Of a DNA stretch of 64,000 bases, positions 51,937 through 59,982 are shown piece by piece. A program made the position numbers and the translations under genes. The notes under the pieces were generated by a model. That model had not been told where the DNA came from. It was given only the letters and a program-made list of their open reading frames with translations, and did not search any database. The stretch comes from Anaerolineae bacterium (lineage in GTDB: Bacteria; Chloroflexota; Anaerolineae; Promineifilales; Promineifilaceae). Location of the stretch: positions 1-64,000 of the forward strand of contig JAMLHW010000020.1 of the NCBI GenBank assembly GCA_023954475.1, given 5' to 3'. Numbering within the stretch: position 1 is the first letter of the stretch; each line of letters starts with the position of its first letter.

Positions 51937-52866
51937 ATGCAAGCGACAAAACAAGGCGTATCCGACCGCTCTAGAACCGACTATGCCAAACTCGGCTTCG
52001 GCGGTTTTCTCATGGGTATCTGCGAAATTATCCCCGGTGTGTCCGGCGGCACAATGGCATTCATCCTCGGCTTCTACGAGGAATTTATCAGTTCCCTCAA
52101 AGTACTGGGTGACCGCGATTTCATCCGCGCTACGTTCCGCCTGCGCATTAAAGAGATGTTCAGTATTCTTAACTGGAAGTTTCTGCTCGTACTGGGCGTC
52201 GGTATGCTCATTGCCATTTTTACGCTGGCCGGCGTGCTGGGCTACTTGCTCGACAATTACGCAACCTACGTGTGGAGTTTCTTTTTTGGTCTCGTGTTGG
52301 CATCGGTCTTTATTGTCAGCCGCCGTATTGAAAAATGGCGACCTTCACTGATCGTCGCCTTTATTATCGCCGCGATTGTGTCGTTCCTTCTGGTCGGACT
52401 CGTGCCGGCTCAGACGCCCGATACATGGTGGTTCTATATTCTGGCGGGCGCTATTGCGATATGCGCCATGATTTTGCCCGGTGTGTCCGGCTCGTTTTTG
52501 CTTGTTATTCTCGGCAAATACGAGTCAGTGCTCAACGCTGTACGCACGCTTGATTTCGGCATCGTATTCCTGGTCGGAATAGGCGCGGTGCTGGGTTTGG
52601 TTACCTTTGCCCAGGTTGTTAACTGGCTGTTCAAACATTACCACAATGTGACCATTGCTGTCTTAACTGGCCTGATTCTGGGCAGTTTGCGACGTATTTG
52701 GCCGTGGAAAGAGATCAGTGGCGTGCACCACGAATTCATTGCCAATTATGTGCCTGATTTGACGATCAACGGCAGTATCAACAGCGAAGTGCTAATCGCT
52801 GTCGTATTGGCGCTTACCGGAGTAGCAGTGATCATCATCCTGGAGCGATTCGCAGCCGCGAAGTGA
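51937..52866 (+). CDS. DUF368 (PopT-like) undecaprenyl-phosphate translocase
   Basis: DUF368 proteins were shown to return the lipid carrier undecaprenyl phosphate across the membrane. The 309-residue protein has the duplicated signature GICEIIPGVSGGTMAFILGFYEEFI and AICAMILPGVSGSFLLVILGKYESVL, and about eight membrane segments. The start at 51937 (MQATKQGVSDRSRTDY) leaves a short cytoplasmic end; the ribosome-binding site is weak (GGTGAG). It is followed one base after its stop by the HAD gene, so both are probably cotranscribed. It would support cell-wall polymer synthesis. Confidence 0.9.
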   Translation: MQATKQGVSDRSRTDYAKLGFGGFLMGICEIIPGVSGGTMAFILGFYEEFISSLKVLGDRDFIRATFRLRIKEMFSILNWKFLLVLGVGMLIAIFTLAGVLGYLLDNYATYVWSFFFGLVLASVFIVSRRIEKWRPSLIVAFIIAAIVSFLLVGLVPAQTPDTWWFYILAGAIAICAMILPGVSGSFLLVILGKYESVLNAVRTLDFGIVFLVGIGAVLGLVTFAQVVNWLFKHYHNVTIAVLTGLILGSLRRIWPWKEISGVHHEFIANYVPDLTINGSINSEVLIAVVLALTGVAVIIILERFAAAK

Positions 52867-52867
52867 T

Positions 52868-53614
52868 ATGATGAAGAAACGGCTCAAAGCGATTGTTTTT
52901 GACCTCGATGACACGTTGATTGATTGGTCGCGGCAGGAAATTGGCTGGAATGAATTTCTGCAGCCGGGTTCGCAGTCTATGTGTGATGTGCTGGCTGAAT
53001 TGGGATATGCTGCGCCTGATCCGCAGACGTTTCACACCGTATTCCGCCGCATACTGGAAGCCGCGTGGGATGCAGCACGCACGAGTTGGAATGGCATCTC
53101 GTTTTATCGCACGTTGGCGCAGACGTGCAATGAGTTTGATATCGTCTTATCGGCCGAAGAACTCTGTCAGGTTGCTCATTCATTTGTCTGGAATCCGGTT
53201 CCTGGCGTCGTGCCGTTTGACGACACCATCGACGTATTGATCGAGTTGCAAGCGACTGGTTACAAGTTGGGTTTGATTACCAATTCGTTTCAGCCGATGT
53301 GGATGCGTGATGTTGAACTGAAACAGTTCGGCCTGATCGATTTTTTTCCAAAGCGGATCACATCGGGTGACACCGGCTTTATCAAGCCACACCCAGCCAT
53401 CTATTGGCGTATGCTCGGTATGCTGGACATCATGCCGGATGAAGCGCTATTTGTCGGCGACCATCCGACATTTGACATTCAGGGTGCCAATCTGGTCGGT
53501 ATGACCAGTGTGCTGTTCAAGCCGCCTTATCTCGAACGCCCGATCAACGGCCACGAACCAGATTACACTATTGGCACATTGAGCGATTTGCTGCCAATTT
53601 TGGAACAACTGTAA
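52868..53614 (+). CDS. HAD-family hydrolase
   Basis: The 248-residue protein has HAD motif I as VFDLDDTLIDW (nucleophile and acid DxDxT), motif II as LGLITNSF, motif III lysine near SGDTGFIKPHPAIYWRML, and motif IV as ALFVGDHPTFDIQGANLVGM. The insertion between motifs I and II is a helical cap of about 90 residues (class C1). The DHPTFDIQGAN end resembles phosphoglycolate phosphatase or YjjG-like nucleotidases. Two ATG codons are adjacent at the start. It follows the DUF368 gene by one base and may be coupled to it. The substrate is unknown. Confidence 0.9.
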   Translation: MMKKRLKAIVFDLDDTLIDWSRQEIGWNEFLQPGSQSMCDVLAELGYAAPDPQTFHTVFRRILEAAWDAARTSWNGISFYRTLAQTCNEFDIVLSAEELCQVAHSFVWNPVPGVVPFDDTIDVLIELQATGYKLGLITNSFQPMWMRDVELKQFGLIDFFPKRITSGDTGFIKPHPAIYWRMLGMLDIMPDEALFVGDHPTFDIQGANLVGMTSVLFKPPYLERPINGHEPDYTIGTLSDLLPILEQL

Positions 53615-53717
53615 GTCATCAAGACGATGGTAAACGGCCCGCATGGTCGTTTTGTCGCTATCGCTCGGCTTCGCTACTTCTCTTGACTGTTTCAGCACAA
53701 GAATTGTGTCAAATATC

Positions 53718-53781
53718 CGATTGCTCGTTGCGCGCCCGGAGCAATCGTGGTAGGTTTATAAGGTTGTTATGGCAAACAACG
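53718..53781 (+). promoter_or_regulatory. Structured leader of rpsU
   Basis: Two inverted repeats precede the gene: CGATTGCTC ... GAGCAATCG (53718-53747, perfect 9-bp stem) and GTTGTT-ATGGCA-AACAAC (about 53764-53781). They may form an RNA structure bound by ribosomal protein or an attenuator; this is inference. Confidence 0.4.
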
Positions 53782-53808
53782 CTAATTTCAAAAAAGGATG
53801 TGATTACC

Positions 53809-54006
53809 TTGCCAAAAGTAGTACGTCGTTCTAATGAATCTCCGGAAGCTCTGTTGCGCCGTTTTCGTAAATCGGTCACGCGCAGCAATTTGATGACAGA
53901 GGTTCGTCGTCGCCGTTGGCACGTGTCGCGGAGCGAAGTACGCCGCATTGAACGTAAAAAAGCAATGCGTCGTATGCGCCGCCGTCGGCATAGTACACAG
54001 CGGTAA
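53809..54006 (+). CDS. rpsU: 30S ribosomal protein S21
   Basis: S21 is a small basic protein of the 30S platform that helps mRNA binding. From the TTG at 53809 the product reads (M)PKVVRRSNESPEALLRRFRKSVTRSNLMTEVRRRRWH and ends in a highly basic tail, 65 residues in all. The MPKVVRR-NES start matches the family. A GTG at 53800 in the same frame is the alternative; AAAAAGGATGTGA lies just upstream and suits the TTG. A non-ATG start is unusual for a ribosomal protein gene. A terminator follows directly. Confidence 0.92.
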   Translation: MPKVVRRSNESPEALLRRFRKSVTRSNLMTEVRRRRWHVSRSEVRRIERKKAMRRMRRRRHSTQR

Positions 54007-54026
54007 ATGGAACTAACTCTACACCT

Positions 54027-54054
54027 AAAGGCAGCCGAAAGGCTGTCTTTTTGC
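54027..54054 (+). terminator. Terminator of rpsU
   Basis: AAAGGCAGCC-GAAA-GGCTGTCTTT is a 10-bp stem with one G-T pair, a GNRA tetraloop and a following T run. Confidence 0.9.
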
Positions 54055-54108
54055 TTATATGATCAGATTGATGAGCAGAAAGTGCAGAATTGTGCGCAAC
54101 CAATCAGG

Positions 54109-55446
54109 TCAATCAGGCTCGTTTTCCTGAATTAGATAGAAGACGGAGCTGCCAATCATGCAATAGTCGCCTATGGATTGGGAACAGAGCGCCGGTGGTA
54201 GATCGATGGTGTAGACGTCGTTTTTTGATTGTATGCGTTCTGATTCACCATACATGGTGACTAATTCGGCCGAATTGCCGGTCGCAGCTACTGTAGCTTG
54301 TTGGGGAATAGGCAGGCGCGTAAATAGTATCGTCGTCGTTTTGCCACCTTGATCAAGTCGGATTTGGCCGATTTCGTCCCAGCGCTCCCGTTCGGCCGAA
54401 GTAGTGGCCGCCATTCTGTCCACGGCAATACGATACGTGTCAAAAGCCGGGCGACGACTGCCGTCTTCACGCAGTAGACCAAACGGTTCAGGGTTAGCGT
54501 CGCGATCAGAGTCTATATCCTTTAGTTTGAATACGCCGATACGGTCAACGTCTGCCGCCAATGCCAATGCCATCGCCTGGGGTATATAGGCTGCCTGTTC
54601 CGGCTGCATGACACTGAGTGTGACAGCGGATGCCGGCCATGCCGGATCGTCATGGGGAGGCGCGTTGGTTTCCATCAGCCACCAGTCCCGCTCCAGCCCA
54701 TGTGCGGTCATGATAGCCTGCCACTCGGTGATGATGTCGTAGATTTGCTCGGGTTGGAAGTAGAGATGGGCGGTGGCGACATCGAAATAGTAGTTGTTCT
54801 CGGCAGCTTGCGGGTCTTTCTCCAGTTCGGTGAGCAGACGGTCTAGGTATTGGGTTCGGCCGAAATTGGCGTCCCAGAAATAGGTCATCGCAGCCAGATG
54901 CAGTACCGAATCCGGATTCTCTTCTTTTGCAACTGTGTACGCGACACGCATCAATTGGGCAAAATCAGCCTCATCCCCTTCCCAGGTATGCCCTGGGGTC
55001 TCCAAATCCCAGATATCCGGCTCATTCCAGATCACCCAATGGTTGATGCGCCCGTTGTAGCGGCGAAACACCGTGCGAGCCCACTCAGCAAACAGGTTGT
55101 TCGGATCATTGTGCGGCAGCCATAAGCCTTGCGGTATCCGCTTTTCATCCCGCGCCCAATCGGGAATGCCAATAATCAGCCCGACAACCTCACGCCCGGC
55201 ATCAATTTCGGCATCAATGAGTTTGTCATCAACAGTAGGTTGCCATGGTTGCGTAGGATCGGGCTGTTCGTCGCCCCAATGAAAGCGCACCCGGGTCCAG
55301 CCAATGCCTAGTTTGTCGGCTGCGCTGGGCGCTTCATAGCTTTCGATGACGCCAAAACGCGGGTCAGGCGTGGGCGTGAAGCTGCCACAGGCGCTGAGCA
55401 TGAGCAAGACGAGGCAAGTGAGGATGATAGTGGTTCGCAATTTCAC
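54109..55446 (-). CDS. Lipoprotein with clan GH-A glycoside-hydrolase-like barrel
   Basis: From the GTG at 55446 (VKLRTTIILTCLVLLMLSACGS) the protein is a lipoprotein of about 445 residues. The mature part looks like a TIM-barrel glycoside hydrolase: GWTRVRFHWGDEQ, GLIIGIPDWARDE, NHWVIWNEPDIWDLETPG (NEP acid/base) and DWWLMETNAPP (nucleophile Glu), as in clan GH-A (GH39/GH5-like). The specific family is uncertain. ATG codons further upstream in the frame precede a basic stretch with no signal character. It is probably exposed outside the membrane. TCGGCCGA occurs three times in the coding sequence. Confidence 0.8.
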   Translation of the reverse strand: MKLRTTIILTCLVLLMLSACGSFTPTPDPRFGVIESYEAPSAADKLGIGWTRVRFHWGDEQPDPTQPWQPTVDDKLIDAEIDAGREVVGLIIGIPDWARDEKRIPQGLWLPHNDPNNLFAEWARTVFRRYNGRINHWVIWNEPDIWDLETPGHTWEGDEADFAQLMRVAYTVAKEENPDSVLHLAAMTYFWDANFGRTQYLDRLLTELEKDPQAAENNYYFDVATAHLYFQPEQIYDIITEWQAIMTAHGLERDWWLMETNAPPHDDPAWPASAVTLSVMQPEQAAYIPQAMALALAADVDRIGVFKLKDIDSDRDANPEPFGLLREDGSRRPAFDTYRIAVDRMAATTSAERERWDEIGQIRLDQGGKTTTILFTRLPIPQQATVAATGNSAELVTMYGESERIQSKNDVYTIDLPPALCSQSIGDYCMIGSSVFYLIQENEPD

Positions 55447-55607
55447 AGCGCTAAGTTTAGCTGAAAAGGCGGGTCGATGGCACGCTATTCGAGTATCAAC
55501 GTGATTGGGAGGTAGTTTCGGCCGAAAAAACACTATTGCGTTACACTGGTATTTGGTGCTAACCTGTAGCGATTGGTGTGTTATTGAATTCAGGAGTCAA
55601 TTGCAGC

Positions 55608-56387
55608 ATGGAAGTATCGCCTGACACTGTTGAACATCGCGATTCGGCGCGCTATCGTGCGCTCGGCTTCGATTCGATTAACAAACGCATTGTGACATTA
55701 CACCTGCGCATTCAGGAACGCTTTCCCAATCGCAATCTGACACGCATCTGTAGTGAACTTGTCATCATCGGACGCGAAACCGAAGCACGCATTACAGCGA
55801 TAGCGCGACCCAACTATTTGTTGCGGACGCTGGTTGGTCTGTTGATCGTGATGTTGATTCTGGCACTGTTTGTTGCCGGACGTGGATTGCGTGTACCCAA
55901 CCAAAATCTCGATCTGTTTGAACTGATGCAGATTTTTGATTCCGGTGTCAATGATGTCATTTTCTTTGGGGCAGGAATTATCTTTCTGGTCACTCTGGAA
56001 GGACGCCTCAAGCGACGCAAAATTCTGGCAGCGTTACATGAACTGCGTGCATTGTCACATGTGATCGATATGCATCAATTGACGAAGGATCCGCAGCGGA
56101 TTTTGTCTCGTGGCCCTGATACACGCTCGTCACCAAAAGAACTGATGACGCCGTTTGAGTTGACGCGCTACCTCGATTATTCGAGTGAGATGTTAGCTTT
56201 GATTGGCAAGATTGCGGCATTGTATGCGCAGAATTTTGAGGATACGACGACGTTGGTAACGGTAAATGAAATTGAAGCGCTTACCAGCGCGCTCTCGCGT
56301 AAAATCTGGCAGAAGATCATGATTATTTACAATATGGAAGAGATGAAATCTGTGAATGGAATGCAGGAGATCGACGTATCCGGTTGA
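55608..56387 (+). CDS. Membrane protein with two transmembrane segments, unknown
   Basis: The 259-residue protein begins MEVSPDTVEHRDSARYRALGFDSINKRI behind CAGGAG. It has a soluble helical N-terminal part (about 1-75), two membrane segments (LLRTLVGLLIVMLILALFVAGRG and VNDVIFFGAGIIFLVTLEGRL, about 80-145), and a cytoplasmic helical part with conserved-looking HELRALSHVIDMHQLTKDPQRI and TRYLDYSSEMLALIGKIAALYAQNFEDTTTLVTVNEIEALTSALSRKIWQKI. I recall similar uncharacterised proteins in cyanobacteria and Proteobacteria but no function. It stands alone between two minus-strand genes. Confidence 0.75.
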   Translation: MEVSPDTVEHRDSARYRALGFDSINKRIVTLHLRIQERFPNRNLTRICSELVIIGRETEARITAIARPNYLLRTLVGLLIVMLILALFVAGRGLRVPNQNLDLFELMQIFDSGVNDVIFFGAGIIFLVTLEGRLKRRKILAALHELRALSHVIDMHQLTKDPQRILSRGPDTRSSPKELMTPFELTRYLDYSSEMLALIGKIAALYAQNFEDTTTLVTVNEIEALTSALSRKIWQKIMIIYNMEEMKSVNGMQEIDVSG

Positions 56388-56426
56388 TATGAAGGGATGC
56401 ACTGCGCAATATGGTGTTCGGCCGAA

Positions 56427-57641
56427 TTAATCCTTTTTGATCGATTGATTGCGTTCCTTGTTATCCCCGGCAGCAATCGTTCCCTGCTTATCAGCATCTT
56501 TTAACCGCGCCTCAGGCGTCGGCGAGCCGGCCAGACGTGCCGAAGTCTTGCGCTGCCATTGCCGCAGTTTGGATCGGGCACGTGCAGCCACATAACGCGT
56601 ACGCCGCCATTCAGAGCCGCGCTCTTCCATGTCCGGCGGTGTCACATCCCATTTAACGACAGACGCGCCCCATGTCAAACCACCGCCAAATCCGACAAAA
56701 ACCACGTTGTTATCAGGTTTTAGTTGACGCTCCGCGACTGCATCACATAGCGCCAACGGAATTGAAGCAGCTGACGTGTTGCCAACCTGCGCGATGTTCA
56801 TGTAAAACCGATCTGTTGATATTTTTAGCTTCTTCGCCGCACTCTCGATAATGCGTGAATTGGCTTGATGCGGAATGATGAGATCGATGTCATCCATTGT
56901 CAGGCCGGCCTTGGTAACTGCATCAGCAATCACATTGGCAACTACCTTGGTCGCGAAACGGAATACTTGACGACCGTCCATTTCGATGGTATTGCTCTCA
57001 TGATGCCCGTTGACGTATGAACCTTTCAGTACAGGAATGGCCGTATTGTACACAGTAGGCAGCCTGAGCAAGTCACCGCCCGAACCATCAGATCTCAGAA
57101 TGGAGGACATAACGCCGCCAGGCACACTTGAGCCGCGCAATACAATCGCACCTGCGCCGTCTCCGAACAAAATGCACGTACTCCGATCCTGCCAGTCAAG
57201 TACTCTGGACATGGTTTCTGTGCCGATAACCAGTACACTATTAACCGATTCAGTCGCTATAGCGTTGGCAGCCATACTCAAAGCGTAGACGAAACCAGTG
57301 CAGGCAGCGCTGAGATCAAACGCACCCGCTCGTCTGGCACCCAAGTAATCCTGCACGCGACACGCTGTGGAAGGAAAAACGTATTCCGGCGTCGATGTCG
57401 CCACAATGATGAGACCGATTTCGGACGGGTTGATTTGTGCGACATCAAGGGCGCGTGCTGCTGCTTCGAATGCAATTGTCGCTGTTGTTTCATTCGAGGC
57501 GGCAATGTGGCGTTGATGAATGCCGGTACGTGCGCGAATCCACTCGTCGTTTGTGTCGACGGTCTTTGCCAGTTCCTGATTGGTCAGAATCCTGTCGGGT
57601 AGATAGGAACCCCAACCGATGATATGCGCGTATTTGAGCAT
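56427..57641 (-). CDS. fabH: 3-oxoacyl-ACP synthase III (FabH) with basic C-terminal extension
   Basis: FabH starts fatty-acid synthesis by condensing acetyl-CoA with malonyl-ACP. The first 330 residues are a standard FabH: GSYLPDRILTNQELA, DEWIRARTGI, catalytic C114 in DLSAACTGFVYAL, the His in LIIPHQANSRI, and the Asn in NTSAASIPLAL. A tail of about 70 residues (from TPPDMEERGSEWRRTRYVAARARSKL) rich in Arg and Lys follows the usual end and is not part of the fold. No other fab genes are near. FabH-like enzymes also act in secondary metabolism, but the intact motifs favour a housekeeping role. Confidence 0.92.
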   Translation of the reverse strand: MLKYAHIIGWGSYLPDRILTNQELAKTVDTNDEWIRARTGIHQRHIAASNETTATIAFEAAARALDVAQINPSEIGLIIVATSTPEYVFPSTACRVQDYLGARRAGAFDLSAACTGFVYALSMAANAIATESVNSVLVIGTETMSRVLDWQDRSTCILFGDGAGAIVLRGSSVPGGVMSSILRSDGSGGDLLRLPTVYNTAIPVLKGSYVNGHHESNTIEMDGRQVFRFATKVVANVIADAVTKAGLTMDDIDLIIPHQANSRIIESAAKKLKISTDRFYMNIAQVGNTSAASIPLALCDAVAERQLKPDNNVVFVGFGGGLTWGASVVKWDVTPPDMEERGSEWRRTRYVAARARSKLRQWQRKTSARLAGSPTPEARLKDADKQGTIAAGDNKERNQSIKKD

Positions 57642-57791
57642 AGCTCTTGTCTAAACTGATTCCTGTTTCACTGTCCAGTGTAAAGAAACCCGTGCGTCGC
57701 CAATGCGTTGCGGACTATACGGATTTCTTAGCGGTGTGTGAGTCTTCTGTTGCTGCTGGCGTGCCAAATGCCACTGCCCAATAACGGAAAA

Positions 57792-57819
57792 GGTGAGTAG
57801 AGGTTGAACTCTACTCACC
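57792..57819 (-). terminator. Hairpin after the DNRLRE/FN3 gene
   Basis: GGTGAGTAGAG-GTTGAA-CTCTACTCACC is a perfect 11-bp stem, followed on the minus strand by CTTTTCC. It lies 53 bp beyond the stop at 57873. Confidence 0.7.
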
Positions 57820-57872
57820 TTTCTGAGACAAGACGAATTGCTACAGTCGGCGTTTAAACCGAAAGATCTATC

Positions 57873-59612
57873 TCAGTCATTTGAAAATACAGCCGGCAAA
57901 TGACTTTGAATCTCAATATACGGTGGGTTCATGTTGTAAATAACCCACGCTTCGGTCTGACCGTTGAAGGGGTCTGTCTGATTAGCATTATTTGTAGCTG
58001 TTACTTCAAAGTCGTACTCGGCATTATCCGTAGAGGGAAATACGAAGTCGTAGGATTGGCTGGATGTCTGTGTGAGTTCCACCCAGGCACCATTATTGAC
58101 GCGATAGTACAAGGTGTAGAACACGATGGCTGTGCCGGGTGGAGTCCAGGCTTGCCAGGTAACACGCACCTGGGTGGGGTCTGGATTGCCGGGTTGGATG
58201 AACAGCGGGTCAAACTGATTGACAATGGCGATGGGCTGATTGACAACAGTGGTTTCTGCTTGCGGAACTGAGCTCCACGGTTGTTCATTACCCACGTTGT
58301 CTACACCACGGACACGAAAGCCGTAGGTCGCGCCGTTGGATGCGCCAGTTGCTGTATAAGAAGTGCCGGTATAGTTGCTCAAGAGTGTTGTCCATACAGT
58401 CTCGTTCTCAATGTACTGTACGTCGTAGTAGGCTATGCCGGAACCGCCGGGATTGTCTGAGCCGGTCCAGGACAAATCGATGGTGTTACTGAATGTGTAT
58501 TCAGGCAGTGAATTCATCGTGACATTGGGCGGAACCGTGTCGACTTTTGTCTGGGTGACTGGGGTATTGTCCCATGACTGGACATTACCGGCACGGTCAA
58601 CAGCGCGCACACGGAATTGGTATGTCTCGTTGTTGGCGCCACTACCGAATTCGGCCGATGTGTTTGTCGTCTGGTTAATCCATTCAACCCAGCTTCCACC
58701 ACCGACATTGTACTGCACTTGATAGTAAGCAATGCCGGTCGCATTGGGATCGCTGCCTTCATTGTCGTGACCGGTCCAACTGACTACAAACGGATTTTTC
58801 GAGTAGACCGGCAATCCGTTTACCGATGCATAAGGTGGTGTCGTGTCGTTACTAACGGTGAAATCCACGATCAGGCGGGGATATAGACCATTGCCGGCAT
58901 TTTGCGAATACAATACGCGTTGGCGTTCGCGTTGTGTTTCATCACCTTGCAACATAACGCCGTAATTGGGGTTGGCACCACTGACCCAGTCGCGCACGAG
59001 TCCGGTGATGTCGCCCTGAATCATGCCGATTGTTGAAGGGATGCTGCCCGTTCCGATTTCGCTGCCCCAGTTGGGTTGGGTGCTGTTCCAGGTCAATGTG
59101 GTGGCGCTCCACGGGTCGGCTAAATGGCGACCCAAAACGGCCATGGGAGGATCACCGGCTGGTGTTGCGCCTGAAACCCACATCTGGAAAATAGCGCTGT
59201 TGATGATCGCGTTGCTGGGGATGAACGACGCGACATCCCACTGCAGGAAAGTCCGCATCGCGCCGTAAACGGTAGGCGGATCGGCGTTGTAGCCAATACG
59301 CAGTGATGCGTCCAGTCCAAAGTTGGTGTTGGGCTGGCCCGATGCCGTGAATGTATCTTGCGTTACCGGGATTTCGATTTCCAGTTTACGCTGGTCGCCA
59401 TCCTCGGTGATGCTGAGAATTTTGAATTCGTGTGAGGCGGCGATGATATCATCACCGTTTAGTGGTGTGGGCTGTGCGTCAGGTGTGTTGTTTTCCTGTG
59501 CTGTTGCTGAGGCGCCTACCATGGCAAGCAGCAAAGCAGTTAACAACAGAAACATACCGGCTGTGACCGGTCGAATACTGAAACGTTGGAGGGGATTGGT
59601 AAATTGGGACAT
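57873..59612 (-). CDS. Exported DNRLRE-domain protein with fibronectin type III repeats
   Basis: The 579-residue protein has a signal peptide (about 1-40, ending ATAQ). A DNRLRE-type beta domain follows (VTQDTFTASGQPNTNFGLDASLRIGY ... TFLQWDVASFIPSNAIINSAIFQMWV ... YPRLIVDF). Then come three fibronectin type III-like repeats with FVVSWTGHDNEGSDPNATGIAYYQVQY, IDLSWTGSDNPGGSGIAYYDVQY and VRVTWQAWTPPGTAIVFYTLYY. It ends IEIQSHLPAVFSND, an LPAVF tail like the one at 45564. ATG 59612 is chosen because AAGGTAG precedes it. It is probably a surface adhesin or carbohydrate-contacting protein; no catalytic motif is seen. Confidence 0.85.
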   Translation of the reverse strand: MSQFTNPLQRFSIRPVTAGMFLLLTALLLAMVGASATAQENNTPDAQPTPLNGDDIIAASHEFKILSITEDGDQRKLEIEIPVTQDTFTASGQPNTNFGLDASLRIGYNADPPTVYGAMRTFLQWDVASFIPSNAIINSAIFQMWVSGATPAGDPPMAVLGRHLADPWSATTLTWNSTQPNWGSEIGTGSIPSTIGMIQGDITGLVRDWVSGANPNYGVMLQGDETQRERQRVLYSQNAGNGLYPRLIVDFTVSNDTTPPYASVNGLPVYSKNPFVVSWTGHDNEGSDPNATGIAYYQVQYNVGGGSWVEWINQTTNTSAEFGSGANNETYQFRVRAVDRAGNVQSWDNTPVTQTKVDTVPPNVTMNSLPEYTFSNTIDLSWTGSDNPGGSGIAYYDVQYIENETVWTTLLSNYTGTSYTATGASNGATYGFRVRGVDNVGNEQPWSSVPQAETTVVNQPIAIVNQFDPLFIQPGNPDPTQVRVTWQAWTPPGTAIVFYTLYYRVNNGAWVELTQTSSQSYDFVFPSTDNAEYDFEVTATNNANQTDPFNGQTEAWVIYNMNPPYIEIQSHLPAVFSND

Positions 59613-59982
59613 AGTTACTACCTTTTTCTGATTTGTCTGGACTAACAGGTGTTTTGTTGACAACGTGATGCAGATAATCCACACTGACAACGATTGGTTG
59701 TTTCGGCCGATAGCGACCATTGGGGATGCTGTGAAATAACCGGTACAATCACGGGCATATGCATGGTAGGCACGGACTCATACGACAAGCGAATCATACT
59801 GCATTACACCCGATCTAGAAGCAAATGAATGACTTACGCTGCTATTTTGTCACACAGCATGCACGACGAAAAGTACAGACGGTCAATCATCGGCAAAACG
59901 TTAGCCAATAGATTTTTATGTAACGTTTCGGCCGAACACAACGTACCTATTGTATCATTAACGAGTTGAAATAGGAATTTCG
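59613..59982. other. Divergent intergenic stretch
   Basis: This 370-bp stretch holds the opposing promoters of the FN3 protein and the metalloprotease operon. TGTATCAT (59951-59958) is a possible -10 for the latter. Two TCGGCCGA copies (59703 and 59928) flank it. No gene is evident. Confidence 0.45.
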
